The notes beneath the pieces were generated by a model. The model made no database searches, had not been told where the DNA came from, and saw only the letters and a program-made list of their open reading frames with translations. Made by a program: the position numbers and the translations under genes. From NCBI RefSeq assembly GCF_907164915.1, contig NC_061867.1:1770001-1834000 (forward strand): DNA of 64,000 bases. Reading direction: 5' to 3'. Of this stretch, positions 12,508 through 25,260 are shown piece by piece. Origin of the DNA: Impatiens glandulifera. Lineage: Eukaryota > Streptophyta > Magnoliopsida > Ericales > Balsaminaceae. The first letter of the stretch is position 1. The number at the start of each line of letters is the position of its first letter.

Positions 12508-12795
12508 GTTTATTTAAGGTTATAATCCCCGTATGAACGTCTGCGTAATAATCGGTTACATTAACTTTATGTAATAATCTCACGCAAAAAATTATAATTA
12601 AACACACTTATGCGTTTAAACTCATTTTTTTTCTCTCTACCTCCTTCCTCTCCTCTCCTTAATCTCATCGTTTTTCTCTCGTATCATTTTTAAATATATT
12701 TTATTCATTCTCTCTCACCTATTTCATTCTTTTCTAATTATTTTATTTATTCTCTATTATCTTTTTAATCACTTTCTAATCATTTTATTCATTCT

Positions 12796-12865
<70 letters not shown>

Positions 12866-13395
12866 CTATTCTATATATGTATAATATTTTTATATATTTA
12901 TATAAATTTATTATAATAAAAAACATATATTTAAATATTTATTTATTATTTATAACATATTTATCTTAATATATAAAATAATTAAACAAAATATGAAATA
13001 TAAATAAATTATAATTTTTTTTATAATTATAGTTTCAGAAATCAAACTAACCTTATTTAATTATCTAAAATTATATACTACTTGAGAACCGAAATAATAT
13101 AATAAGGGTACTGAAGGAGAAAAATATATATAATTACTTTTATTATTCATATCATTTATTTTAAAATATATTATTTTTTAATTTAAGTAATTTATTAGTA
13201 TTTAAAATTATATATTAACAAAATTTTATAAAAATTAAAATATGAATATAATTTATTTTTAAATATATACTATTTTTTATTGTTTTATTAATATTTAAAA
13301 TTAAATTAATAAATATATATATAATATTAATTATTAAATAATATTATAAATATAAAAAATAAATAAGCTGGAAATAAACTGAATGAAACTAGTCC
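12508..13395 (-). mobile_element. MITE family 1, copy 2 (PIF/Harbinger-like, TAA TSD)
   Basis: Inverted relative to the intact copy at 59203-60012. Shared blocks in the same order: acgtctgcgtaataa, ctcacgcaaaaaatta, gcgtttaaactca, a pyrimidine-rich ttcattctctctca region and ataatatttttatatattta. The right end, gaatgaaactagtcc followed by TAA at 13396-13398, matches the inverted left end of the intact copy. The left border (about 12507) is decayed. An (AT)n run at 12799-12863 has grown inside it. There is no coding capacity. Confidence 0.7.
12799..12863. repeat. (AT)n microsatellite inside MITE
   Basis: About 32 AT dinucleotides. The corresponding place in the intact MITE copy has no such run, so it expanded after insertion. 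Confidence 0.95.
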
Positions 13396-13408
13396 TAAAC
13401 CTTTTAAT

Positions 13409-13488
13409 GTTTTTATTGTTATACAATTATATGATTTGTTAAAAGAGAGTTTTTATTGTTATACAATTATATGATTTGTTAAAAGAAT
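13409..13488. repeat. Exact 40-bp tandem duplication
   Basis: Two copies (13409-13448 and 13449-13488) beginning gtttttattgttatacaatt differ only at the last bases. The duplication lies immediately outside the right end of the MITE. Confidence 0.9.
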
Positions 13489-14180
13489 ATCTCTTTGATA
13501 TGTTTAAAGAAAATTGATTTAAAAAAATATACTTTGAATGAAAATAAATTACAAACTTAGACTTTGCTTAGGTTTGATTATTTATTTAAATAACATAAAT
13601 TAATTAAAAATCATTTTAATATTTTATCAAAATCAATTAATTTATTAACAAAATACTAAATATTTTTTATTTTAAATTATTATTTATAATTTTATTATTA
13701 TATATTAATATATTTTTAAAAAATTACCAAAAAAATATTTTTATCCTCAAATCATCATAAATATTATTGATTTTTCTCAGTCTAATCTTTGTAAAAAAAC
13801 TCAAATCAGAAGAGGCCTTAAATAAAATCTCTCCTTAAAATAGATGGAAATTTTGTTTAAGATATAGTTATAATATTAAGCCGTGTTTATTTTGTCTAAT
13901 TTTTAATGATAATTTGTTTTACAAACATAGATTATTATATTAATTTTATTTTTAATTCATTAATATAGTTTTGTTTTTAGACTTCTAATTTTGAAACATA
14001 TATTTATTATCTTAATATAATTCATATTCTACTATATTTATTTTGACAATTTATTATAATTTTATTTATATATGGTTTATTAATTATTTTATTATATTAT
14101 ATATTTATTATTTTTTTAATTTAATTTATTATATTATATATATTTATTGTTAATTTTTGAACGATTAAACTGATCAAACT

Positions 14181-14344
14181 AATCTTATAGCTCGATGAAC
14201 ATTTAATTGCCAACCAACCTATACAAATTTTGAATTGTGATTAATTTTACAGTAAAAAAATTAATCTTATAGCTCGATGAACATTTAATCGCCAACCAAC
14301 CTGTACAAATTTTGAATTGTGATTAATTTTATAGTAAAAAAACT
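14181..14344. repeat. 82-bp tandem duplication
   Basis: Copies 14181-14262 and 14263-14344, each starting aatcttatagctcgatgaac, differ at only a few bases, mostly transitions. This indicates a recent duplication. Confidence 0.9.
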
Positions 14345-14622
14345 AACGGAGACGCGTATTTATAATTATATTATTAACTCAGATTGATAAAAAAAATAAT
14401 TAAATAATTAATCCAGGTGGTATTAGTGACCCTTTACGTGTCAGTTTGGGGGCTTTTAAATATGGGTTATATTTCAAAATAAAGTGGACCGAATAAAACT
14501 TTAATTTAAAGGTATAATACTCAAACAGTTTTGCCTTTGTAAAGTAATAGATTTTGGTGCATGTTTGAAAAAACAATTAATTAAATAAATTGTAATGTTG
14601 GAGTGCCATGACCGTGGGGACC

Positions 14623-14790
14623 TCAATCTGTCGAGCCTCCTTTTATCTTTTTCTCAGACCAGCGAGATTTGGGCTGCACACCCTGGCCACCTCTGAACAT
14701 AGCGGCTGCAGCCTGCTCAACTGTTGTTCGTGCTATGGGACCACCGTCGCATATTATTCGGCTTATAAATTTGACGTTTACGTAAAATAA
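14623..14790 (-). pseudogene. Unrecognised GC-rich gene fragment
   Basis: A 150-bp island of balanced base composition inside DNA that is otherwise about 80% AT. The minus strand has an open frame that reads protein-like: ...CDGGPIARTTVEQAAAAMF, then RGGQGVQPKSRWSEKKIKGG and a TGA at 14623-14625. There is no start codon, promoter or upstream exon. I do not recognise the parent gene. To its right the sequence becomes AT-rich and weakly resembles MITE family 1 (tacgtttaaacacaattttc). It could be a captured exon piece or a decayed retrocopy. The plus strand is also open over 60 codons but reads less like a protein. Confidence 0.4.
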
Positions 14791-15814
14791 TTTTAACTCG
14801 AAATTATAATTAAAAATATTATACGTTTAAACACAATTTTCTTTACATTTCATTCATAAACCGCTTAAAATAAAAATAAAAATATAAATTTTTTTTTTCT
14901 CCTCTTTTTTTATTTTTTATAATTTACTTTTTAAACTTTTATATAATTTTATTTAATTATTAAATAATTAAATATATTTATTAAATTTAATTATTCATAT
15001 AAAACTATAATAATAAAATATATATATTAAGGATGTAAACAAAAAAATTATGAAAAGAAGAAGTAATTTCACCTTATTTTATTAAACAAAATAAAGAATG
15101 CAGGTATATTTGAGTTAATTGGGTAAGATATTTAATATTTGTTCTGAATCGAATATTTTATTAATTTTAATTTAAATATAATTTTTATTTGATTTTCGAG
15201 TTGGGATTTTAACTCGAAAATAAATCAAAACTCGATTTTTTTATTATATATTATATAATTTATTATATGATATATTAAAAAATTGAATTCTTTTTAATTT
15301 TGAACCGAAAATCAAATTTGAATTTGGTGTATAAATTATTTCTAAATTATTTGTTTTATAAATTTAAAAACAAGTAATATATATATTTATATATATTAAT
15401 AAATAAATTAAATAATATAAGGAATGAAATAGTAAAATCATATTTAATTAGATTCAGATAATTAAAAAAAAATCCTTTATAGGAGGGGACACATTGGAAA
15501 GTGTGTCTCTCATGACAGCATTTATTTATAGGGGACCTAAAAAGATTTGAATATTTTATATTTATGGGCTAGAAATGAAATATTTTGTCAAAAAAAGAGA
15601 GAAAAAGACCCTCAAATTTGTCTGTACCTGTCAAATTGAACACATACAATATTCTTACTAACTTTTTGGCCCCACCCAACTTGCAAGACCTTTATTTTTC
15701 TCTATTCTTCACTTTCCTCAAATCTTTGTCCTCCCTGTCCAGTATCCACTAGAGATTTACGTTTCAAATATGCCTAGTTGCATTGATATAGACATTTCTA
15801 TAATTCTATTCAAT

Positions 15815-16170
15815 TTTAAGATAGACGAAATCGGTACAAAAACACGAGTATTTTCTCTATTATCAACCGTACAAAATATAACGAGATTAATCATTTGTGA
15901 GAAATAATGAAAATATAATACAAAATTTAGCGTTAACGAAGTTATAAATTCTCAAAAGATGAATGAGTTAACTGACCGTTTCTATCGATTTTTCAGAAGA
16001 GCTAGATCTTTCTTATCGTCATAATAATATCATTGTGAAGTAAACGCATCGATCGACCGCGATCACTGATTGTGTTACGATTACTTTCAAACAAAATAGT
16101 CAAAAAAATAATCGGGGATATGACTTATCGACTCAATACAACCGAGTTCGCAGTTTCTATCCAAACAAGC
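15815..16170 (-). repeat. Dispersed repeat family D, copy on minus strand
   Basis: Read on the minus strand it contains, in order, actgcgaactc, ttgagtcgat, gtgatcgcggtcg, ttcgttaacgctaaattttg, aaatgattaatctcgttat and aatactcgtgtttttgta. The same series occurs at 31680-32065 and 53300-53625 on the plus strand. No terminal inverted repeats or long open frame are evident. Confidence 0.6.
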
Positions 16171-18485
16171 GACGATCGACTCACGCACACGTGCGTCAAT
16201 GTCAATCATGGAACTTCCAAAGTATGTTCTAAATCGCAATCATTCATTTGAAATACAAAATCAAGTTAAGTGTCAGTCTCCATCTCTTCGAAACAAATTC
16301 TGCAATACATTTATGCACTCACCATTCATCAAGATCACTTCATCCAAAAAATGAAAATTTTGAAATAATTTAGAATCTTAGAAATAATATGGAAAAATCT
16401 TCGCAAATAAGAGAAAAATCATCTTAATTGAATCCACATTTTATCAACCTAACCTAAGATATCACATAAAAAAACATTTTGCGCTCTACAAATTAAGAGA
16501 AAATCATATAAGGTAAAGTTTCGTTAAATACTTCCTTGTATCTAATTATATACTTGCGAAAACTTAAAACATATTAATTTAAGATAATGAAATTAACCTA
16601 TTAAAACGACAAAAACTATATTTCTTTCAAGAACAAAAATTAAAATTTATACTTTGGTTGGCTTGTTACATGACCAATTAATTGACAAGTCATTAGATGA
16701 CAAATTAAAATGCATTTATTGTTTCATGTTTTATTGGCTCTTTTGAAATAATAATATGTTTTAAAATACTACATTATTGTCCACTGTCTGGCTTTTCTAT
16801 GGCAACATGAGCCACTATATTCATGCATTTACAAGCTAAACTAATAAATAAGTCCTTCAACTATTGTGTTTTTTCTTTCCCCCCCCTAAACTTTACTAAT
16901 TAGAAGATATTATTGTTTGCTTTTTTTGTTAGTTATTGAAGCCAACAGCAGGGCAGTAATTTGTCCGAATCTATCCGACTATATATATGTCAAAATCAGG
17001 ACCACTATCATCATATATAGTAAGATTTCATATTCTTATAAATTGTCCTAAAATTTTTATGTTTTGTTGATATGGGTTAATTTATAAATAACCTAACAAA
17101 AGAAATAGAGGGTATTTCGTTTTTCGATTACTTGAATTGAGAAAAAAATGTAAGATTGAATTATAGGTTATTTGAGATTTATCTCAACCAAACAAGTCTT
17201 AAATAGATGAAAACCAAACAATCCTGTCTGTCTTTAGTTTTTTGATGTTTGGTAGAACCAAGAAACCAAAATATGGACCAAAGCACATCTGCAAATGAGC
17301 CTTTTTTTCAGTCACCTTTCCCTTTAATTCAGCCAACTTGCTTGGTTATTTCAAAATTATAATTTAACTCAATTTGTGGTTTTCAAATTCTTTTCGAAAT
17401 ATGATAACAAAAATGATAGGCGACGAAAATAATACGATAAGAAAGTTGGCGTGAGTTAGTGAATTAACGATATAAAAACTCTTTATTTATTAAAATTTTA
17501 TATTATTAATGTCTCCTATAATTTATTTTTTTAATTAGTATAATTTAACATTATATAGTAAATAATTGAAAAACAAATAAATAAATAAATGAAGAGTTGA
17601 ATAGTGTTATTAATAACACATTAATTAGTTTTTAGTGGCCTTGGCGTGATTTAAACATCATACTCATTCAATTTTATTCCTTCACCTAATTAAAAGAAAA
17701 AAAAATGCATAACAATTAAATGAACAATTACACGTGCCTTTTAACACATGTGATTATGCATATTTTTATTGCATTACTCAACCTTTCTAATTCCACATTA
17801 AGAAAATAATAATAATAAATTTATTTTTTATTATTCTAAAAAATATGAACATTATTTCACAAAAGTAATATTGAGAAAAATGTAACCAAACAATATTGAT
17901 GTCAAGGCCTTTTTTGATCTTTTAGAATTTTGAGTTTTTTTTTTTAATAAAAACTCAATAATTACTTCATTTATATCGAGAAAATTTAGTTTAAAAAAAT
18001 AAATGTCACGAGTTTGATTTTAGAAGAATTAAATCGGGGCAATAATTTTGTGTAATGTTATTTCTTCTTAATTAAAAAATATATATTTACTGAAAAAAAA
18101 TATTATTTTTTTCTAATAAACACCCAAAAATTGTTTTTTTTTCAAATAAAAATAACTAAACAAGATTTTTTTATAGAAAAACCATGAAATAATTTTTATT
18201 TATTTAATTATAACTATGTAACTTCAACTTAATAAGTTTTAATTTCACTAGAATGAAAATAATTTTTTATTAATTATTTAACAATTCTATTTTAATCAAT
18301 TGAAATAAAAAGGAATAAATAAGTTTCACCATTGAATAAACAAGAGATAATTAATATTAATTCATAAACCAGATTCCTGCTCATAACGACATCGTATCAT
18401 TACAAATAGTTTCTTTTATATATATATATATATTATCCTAATTAATTTCTCACATAATTCATCCCAAAAGAAAATACTAAATTTC

Positions 18486-19337
18486 TCACATAGCTAAAAC
18501 AGGATCCGACCCGAATATATCATCAATATCTTGAAGCTGCCTGTAATCATCCACCAAATCCAAACCCAAACCCGACTCCATCTCCCCACCCGAATAAACA
18601 AGAAACGGTTCTTGAATATCTTCAAATAACCCAGATCCAAGACATAAATAATCCGTTTCAACATACGGGTCGGGTACAACCGGGTATGGTAATTCAAATA
18701 TATTTTCCGATAAAGTATCCAAGGGCGGGAAATATCCATTCATTTCATCGTTCTCCCGGTTCGCCGGCGACATAGCTCCGGGAAGAAGGTACAAATCATT
18801 CTTCTCTTTCGCCGGAGATACAACTCCGGGAAGAGTTATAAGAACAGATCTCGGCGACGAAACGTGGTTAATTAATGATTCATCGCCGGAAATGTACCCG
18901 TCGGCGGTGACCGGAAGCGGTTTTGATAAGAAATTAGTAAGCGCGTGAGGTCCACGAAGACGAACGGCGGCATTATCGTAAACCATAGCTGCTTCTTCAG
19001 CTGTATTATATGTACCTAACCAAACCCTAACTCGACGAAATGGATCTCTAATCTCAGCCGCCCATTTTCCCCATGGCCGTTGTCTCACGCCGCGAAACTT
19101 CCTTCCTTGACTCGCCGTTGTTCGATTCACCGGAATTTTAACCGTCGTCGCCTTGTTACGGCGAGTAACCGCCGCCGTCGTCGTCTGAGTAATAACAACC
19201 TGATTTGTAAATCTCTTGATTCTGTTTCTAGAGAAACCGTTATCTTCGTCGCCAGATGAATCTGTAGCGTCGGCGTCGGTTACTGATATACGTATAACCT
19301 TCTTCTGTTGAGTGAAATCGGCTGGTTTGGACTTCAT
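18486..19337 (-). CDS. CRF: Cytokinin response factor (AP2/ERF group VI)
   Basis: Single-exon gene, 283 residues. The N terminus has the CRF domain (about residues 12-32, [20 protein letters not shown]), which defines ERF group VI and mediates dimerisation among CRFs and interaction with histidine phosphotransfer proteins. A full AP2/ERF DNA-binding domain follows (about 81-138: [19 protein letters not shown], then [14 protein letters not shown]). It has the Ala and Asp in WAAEIRD typical of ERF rather than DREB proteins. A putative phosphorylation motif SPRSVL lies after it (the family form is SP-T/S-SVL), and an acidic C terminus with [16 protein letters not shown] resembles the conserved CRF end and probably activates transcription. 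These factors act in the nucleus downstream of cytokinin signalling. The start is the first ATG after a three-codon upstream ORF. Which CRF orthologue it is cannot be told. Confidence 0.95.
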   Translation of the reverse strand: MKSKPADFTQQKKVIRISVTDADATDSSGDEDNGFSRNRIKRFTNQVVITQTTTAAVTRRNKATTVKIPVNRTTASQGRKFRGVRQRPWGKWAAEIRDPFRRVRVWLGTYNTAEEAAMVYDNAAVRLRGPHALTNFLSKPLPVTADGYISGDESLINHVSSPRSVLITLPGVVSPAKEKNDLYLLPGAMSPANRENDEMNGYFPPLDTLSENIFELPYPVVPDPYVETDYLCLGSGLFEDIQEPFLVYSGGEMESGLGLDLVDDYRQLQDIDDIFGSDPVLAM

Positions 19338-19355
19338 AATCGGTTGATTTTGGTT

Positions 19356-19367
19356 TCAGAATGTCAT
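19356..19367 (-). promoter_or_regulatory. Minimal upstream ORF (3 codons) in the CRF leader
   Basis: ATG ACA TTC TGA lies 18 nt before the CRF start codon, with A at -3. Such a short uORF just before the main start could lower translation by limiting reinitiation. It is present in sequence; its effect is inference. Confidence 0.5.
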
Positions 19368-19690
19368 TATTCAGATGGATAGATAGATCGAGAAATGGAA
19401 TGGAATGGAATTTCTTGGAGAAGAAGAAAGAGTTCGTATAGATTGAAGAGATTGGCCGGACGAACGATTTACCTTTTTTCCGGTAGACAGGGGATTAAGG
19501 AAAGTTTGTGATTCTTGCTTGTTTTAGGTTAATTCTCTGTGTAGTTTATCCCTGGAATGACAAATGGAGGATTTCAGAGCTTGAACGAGGAGAGAGAGTA
19601 GAGAGAGAAAAGTCTGTAATGGAGTGTACAGAGTAGTACAGAAGCGGTTGGGAGTGGAGGGCCAAGGAAGAAGGAAAGGGGGGACAGCGG

Positions 19691-19702
19691 TTATATATAT
19701 TT
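19691..19702 (-). promoter_or_regulatory. Candidate TATA box of the CRF gene
   Basis: Minus-strand aaatatatataacc, about 355 bp upstream of the ATG, followed by a GA/CT-rich leader (agagagagaa blocks, 19575-19740). This would give a 5' UTR of roughly 320 nt. Confidence 0.5.
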
Positions 19703-21213
19703 AACAAACTCTAGAGAGAGAAGAGAAAGAAAGAGAGTATCTTTTTTCTAATTATGGTTTCTAAAATTTTATGGATATACATTACAAATCAATTAATAAT
19801 TAACCTAATAAATGGAAACAACTTAATTTAGTCAGAAATGTCACATGTAAGAAAATTTAATATAGTGTTTTTTTTAGCAGAATTAAATATAGAAAGAGGT
19901 TAAATATTAAGTAAATTTTGTCCCATAATAAAGTTTTGCATTTTATAAGATGTAAGTCGTCTGAATAAAACGTTATGCGTTGACAAAATATGGATAGTTT
20001 TCATATGGGACATTGCTATAAGTTGTTCGTCATATTGATTTCATATAATTTTTGTTAGAGAATTTTTTTTTGTGAGTTAAAGATTTGTTCTTCATTTGAA
20101 TGAAGTGTTATTCATAATGGAATTTAACACATGATATATGCATTAAAAAAATGTTATATTATAGTTATTTAATGTGCTACGAAAATGTTGAATTGATAAC
20201 TTATTTTTGTACTGTCGAGAGATGACTAGTATATAGTCTTTTGTGAAATATTACTAGATTAATTAGATGATGCCTGATCTTTGGGTAGCGGTTGGAAAAT
20301 TTGGATTGATACGACTGATAACAATTCTATATATTTAGGTTATCATTCTAATTATTTTTTGGTGAACTATTTGAACGAAGAAAAATTGTCAAATTTGCAA
20401 TAATTAAGGTCGTTTTCATGCGTATCAATCATAATACTATTATTATGACGATTTTTTAAATTCATGATAGTCAATGAAGTCTTTTGAAAAAAAATCGTTT
20501 TTATCGAGAATTTAAGAACTCGATAACCTATTAAGTATTGTTTTTTTTGTTTTTTTTTCACGTCATGATTTATGGTTATGTTTAATTTATTATTTTTTTC
20601 ATTTTTAATAAAATAGACCTCTTAAAAAAATTAAAATTAAAAATAATAATGTTAAATAATAATATTTCAATAAAATAAAATAAAATTATAGTAAACAAAA
20701 TCATCCATAATCACATGTTTTCATTTTTAATTATTTAAAGCTGGTTATATATGATTTATTTAAATTTAGTTTATTTCAAAAATTGTTAATGGACGGTAAT
20801 TATTTTTAATAAATGTTTTTAAAAGTATTAATATAATTATAAAATAATTTATTTATTTTTAATAAATAAAGAGTATTTTAGTTAATAAATGATTTTTTTT
20901 GTTAATATAAAAGTTAATGAAATGATATTTGATGGTAGTTAAAATATCAAAAATACTTTATAGTTTGTTTCGGGTTGAGGTTATATTTGAAAAACTTACA
21001 TAAAGGAAAAAAAAAATTGTTGATAATTTTGATGAGATAATAATTAATTTATTAAAAATATTAATTATATATATAAAGAAAATAAAAAATAATAATTTAA
21101 AATAGAAAGTATTTAAATATTTTGGTTAATGAATTAAATGATGTGATTAATAAAAATGGAGTAAATTGATATTTGATTTTGTTTTGAGTTATTAAAATAA
21201 CTAGCATGTACCC

Positions 21214-21227
21214 CGTGCATTTGCACG
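21214..21227. other. Perfect hairpin cgtgca-tt-tgcacg
   Basis: Six-base arms and a 2-nt loop within ctagcatgtaccccgtgcat, next to the repeat at 21240. Motifs of the form cccgtgcatttgcacggg are widespread in plant transposon ends, so this probably marks the end of an old element. Confidence 0.5.
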
Positions 21228-21239
21228 AGTAATACTATA

Positions 21240-21384
21240 AAAAACCGTTAAAAAAATATTACGGTAAAAATTTTATGGGCGGGTCAACCTACAATCCGAC
21301 CCAAATATCCATTTACTCTCACATATATCCAAATTAACCACAACTCTCGACCCGGCAATCCGGACACTTTAAAAATTAAGCATC

Positions 21385-21472
<88 letters not shown>

Positions 21473-21780
21473 TTAGTTAATTAAAAAATTGAACTTATAT
21501 TGTTAAAATGTCACGCGTTTATCAAATTTTGGGTTGAATTTAAAATATAAAGTGTTATTAGTCTAGTTAGTTAAAAGGTTGTATTGCAAGTTCGAACCAT
21601 ACCTATAGCATTTTTAATTTTATTTTTAACCGTTTTAAGTTTATGGGCGGGTCAACCCATAATCCGACCCAAATATCCATTTACTCTCACATATATATCC
21701 AAATTAACCACAGCTCTCGACCCAACAATCCGGACACTTTAAAAATTAAAAATCATTATATATATAGATTAAAACAGAAT
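21240..21780. repeat. Two direct repeats flanking a tRNA-like box B
   Basis: Copies at about 21272-21400 and 21635-21765 share ttatgggcgggtcaac, aatccgacccaaatatccat, ttactctcacatata and aatccggacactttaaaaat with few differences. Between them are an 84-bp (AT)n run and a box-B-like gcaagttcgaaccat (about 21590). The arrangement could be two insertions of one element or one element with a long internal duplication. Confidence 0.7.
21387..21470. repeat. (AT)n microsatellite
   Basis: About 42 uninterrupted AT units. The matching position in the second direct repeat has only four or five units. Confidence 0.95.
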
Positions 21781-24419
21781 CTTAAACTACTCTAATTTAC
21801 TATTTTTACCTTCAAACCAAATTTATGGTATGATTTAAGATTTACATTCATCATTTTAATAGTTTATATTCTTCATTTAAAATATGTTAACATTGATTTT
21901 ATTGAGAGAATCTAAATTCATTAACCATCTTTTTATTTTTATTTTTATTTTTTAGCTTTTTATTAACATTTATTCTGGTTGTAATTTTTTTTAATAATTA
22001 TATCTATCGTTTTTTTTAGATGTGTTCAAAGTCACTTTGGACTTTGTTTTGTAATGTATTTATAATTAAGTTTATATATTTATACTAGATAATGAATGTA
22101 TAAGATGATTTAAACATTTTGATGGTTTATGAGTTGTTTTATTTTAAAATGAGATACAATGTTGTATAATTTTAAACACTCATAATTTTTAGTACATAAT
22201 TTCTTATTGGGTTCTTAATTAATAAACTAATTAATTACAAATCTACCAACTAACCTGAGGATAAATAGAATATTAATTACAAATATTAATTATATTTTAA
22301 TAGGGCCTATTAGAATTTAGAATCCCCTTTAAAGTGCAAAATTGTCTCATACAAATTTGCGTGTCCAAACTCAAGTTGTTGGTATTTCATAATCATAATT
22401 ATGAGCCTAACCCACCTTCAAAATAATTAATCAAATCAATTTATATTTTTTACAAATTCATTTTTATAAAATCAAAATTTCTTAATCTTTTTAAAAAAAA
22501 AATGTTTTACTCTTTTTTACACGTCCATAAACAAAATACAAAATAAAATAAATATTGAAATAAAATATTATTATTTTGTTTGAAATGAAGTACAAAATAT
22601 TAAAAAAAAAACTTGTATTTATCAATTTTATAAATAATTGAAAAAAGAAGTAGTACAAAATCACCCATGGAGATGAGATAAAACAATTGAATAAGCAACC
22701 TCATCATAATACAATAACATATATCTGTTGATCTCAAACTTTCGCGTCGGACTGAAAAAAAATCATAGAATTTATTTGTTCAATAAATGAACAATTCAAT
22801 TTTCATTAAAAAAATATTGACATAAACGCAAGGGAATGAATATATAAATTATACTTTGATTCACTTGAAAAAAGTTTGTGACGTACTTATAAAAAAAAAT
22901 AAAAAAAAAAATAAAAGTTATAGATAAAACAAATAAACAAACGTAATTTCTTATATTAAAATAAATTAAAAAATGATTAAAAATTTATGTGATCGAGTCA
23001 CATTTTTACCATTATTTTTTTTACGGGTTGGGCTGAAGTCTATTTGAACCCTAACATAGATCCGCCCTTAAACTAAGGGCAATAGAAAATTTATTTGGGT
23101 AACTCAAATAACAACGATAAGTACCAAAAGTCACGTGTTTAATTTTTATTTAAAACGTCTTAAGATGAAGTGATGATCATTATAAAAAAAAAAAGTCATG
23201 TTAAATTCCAACGTAAAAAAATGTAACTAATAAATACCTTATTTACGGAGACAAAGTTCCAACTCCAACACAAAGGACGGAGAAAAGGTTGTCGAAGAGA
23301 CGTTGAGAAATCTCAAAATGTGGGATAATATTAAATTAACAACCTCTCTTCAAGAAAAAAGAATTATAATTATATTGAAATTATTTGAAATATAAGGGTG
23401 GTGTACAAATTTCAAAGTTGGCTCATACCTCCATATAGAAAATGGTTGGAGCAATTACACTACAAGTGAGATAATGCATGGGAGAAAGCATAGCCATTAT
23501 TTTATTAATAATATTTTTGTTTTTTTCTAGAAAATATTAATGTTGGACTATTTTAATTAGATCAACCAAACAAAATACATAATGTTTCTTAAGTAACATT
23601 TTCAATATTAAATTTGTTCATCTAATATTATGTTATAAAGTGGGGGGAGATTCTTATTAGTCCATCCATCTTTGACCACAACTAGACCAAAACATATATG
23701 TTATCAAAATACAAAAACAAGACAAAAAAAAAACAACATATGACCCATTGTTTGGTTAACTAACACACACTTGTTAATATACTTCCAAGTTTCTAATGTC
23801 ATCTCAATACTCAAACTTTATTAAACTTTTTTTCTTATATTTTGTTTATCACTCGATTTCTTCGATTTGACTAATCTCAATAAGATCGAACATTAGATAT
23901 CATATTGGTAAAACTCTTAATTCAATTCGAAACTTCTTCGTATCTAAGTTAACAAATTGTGGGTATATATTATTTAATCTATGTTTATTAATATAAAACA
24001 AGCCTAAAAGTGTATCTATCATGAAATTAATCTATAGTGAAACAAGAACCCTTAAGTTGAGGGTCTTCGTTGACAGAGAAAATAAATAAATAAAAACTTG
24101 GAAAAATAGCAACAAAAAAGAATGGGGGTTAGGTTGTCTTTGTCCACAAATCTACAACACATCTCTCTTTATACACAAATACAGGTACAAGTACAGTACT
24201 TAGCATTTAATTTTATGGTTTTCTTTCACTTAAATACATTATCTTTTTTTATATATATAATAAATAATACAAATTTCTAAATATTAAAATTTTAATGGAA
24301 ATAGTTACAGCACAACTCTTTTTCAGGTAAATTTAAAGACGACTCATTTTAAATTCAATATCAACGAATGATGAAGGAAGGAGAGTAAATCGAACCAACT
24401 AATTAAACGGTGTTGACAA

Positions 24420-25260
24420 ATTTTCTACTCAAAATTCTGAGTGACAGTAAAATTTATCTTTTTTCGAGGGTTGATATAACGCCGAAAAATACTGTGTCAT
24501 ATAATAATTGATTTATATGGTCATAGAATAGAAGATACATGTAAAAAGGTTTCAAGAAAGATAAATTCAAAAAACTCTTAACTGAAAAAAAATTCAACAC
24601 AAGTATAAGGAGATGAGATCCTCTGTTACTAAAGTGTATTTGTGTTTTCTCACAAGAAGGGTAATGAGAGGGCACATGTGAATCTCATGTGGGATATGAG
24701 TTAGGGATAACAGGAAATGCATTACCATTTTTGTTGTGCCGTTCAATTTTGGAATTATTTACTATTATTCCCACTCCGTTAGGTCCGCAAAACATATTTT
24801 TTAAAATAATAAATAAAAACATTTGATAAAATTATATAAAAAGATTTATTAATATTATATATTATAATATATTGAAAATTTATATTATTATAAAAATAAT
24901 ATTAAAACTTTTATAAAATATAAAAAATAAATAGATATATTGATAATGTTATATATTTAATTGTGTTTATTAATGTTTGTGACAAAATTGTGGTGAGATC
25001 GCGGCGGGACGGAGAAATACCATCCCTGCCCCATCCCTAGTCTAACCGCGAAATAACCGCTCCTAACGGGTAAATTTTCGGATCGAAAACCGCGGGACGG
25101 ATTATAATTATTATCCATAATATAAGTACTAAACGACCCACCAAAGATTTAGAATATTATTCGAATTAAAAAAAAAAATCAAAATGTTAGTTAAATTCAA
25201 TTGTACTAAATAAAATATCGCATCAAACCAAACACAACTCAAATTTCACTCTCGAAAGAT
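24420..25260. repeat. Dispersed repeat interrupted by a nested insertion
   Basis: The left part (24435-24600: gacagtaaaatttatc, gccgaaaaat, gtgtcat) matches 5640-5800. The right part (25110-25260: aaacgacccaccaaa, atattattcgaatta, atcgcatcaaacc) matches 5915-6000. The intervening 500 bp is absent from the first copy and contains gcggcgggacggagaaatac and ccgcgggacggatt motifs, similar to 7300-7430 and 49020-49140. Confidence 0.5.

Larger units (their letters stand above)
10341..18485. other. Long intergenic region between CHCH and CRF genes
   Basis: No complete gene was found in about 8 kb. It holds a MITE (12508-13395) with an internal AT microsatellite, exact 40-bp (13409-13488) and near-exact 82-bp (14181-14344) tandem duplications, a GC-rich protein-like fragment (14623-14790), and one copy of a dispersed repeat (15815-16170, minus). 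A hairpin, gacaca-ttggaaag-tgtgtc, lies at about 15488-15507. The last 500 bp is the 3' flank of the CRF gene. The first 100 bp upstream of 10340 is the CHCH promoter. Confidence 0.6.

Noticed and set aside
14608..14790. 60-codon plus-strand open frame in the GC-rich island
   Set aside because: The opposite strand reads more protein-like and ends at a stop with protein-like composition; neither has a start context supporting a gene.
21240..21780. A small LTR retrotransposon (direct repeats as LTRs)
   Set aside because: Only 230 bp separate the repeats; there is no primer-binding site, polypurine tract or coding sequence.
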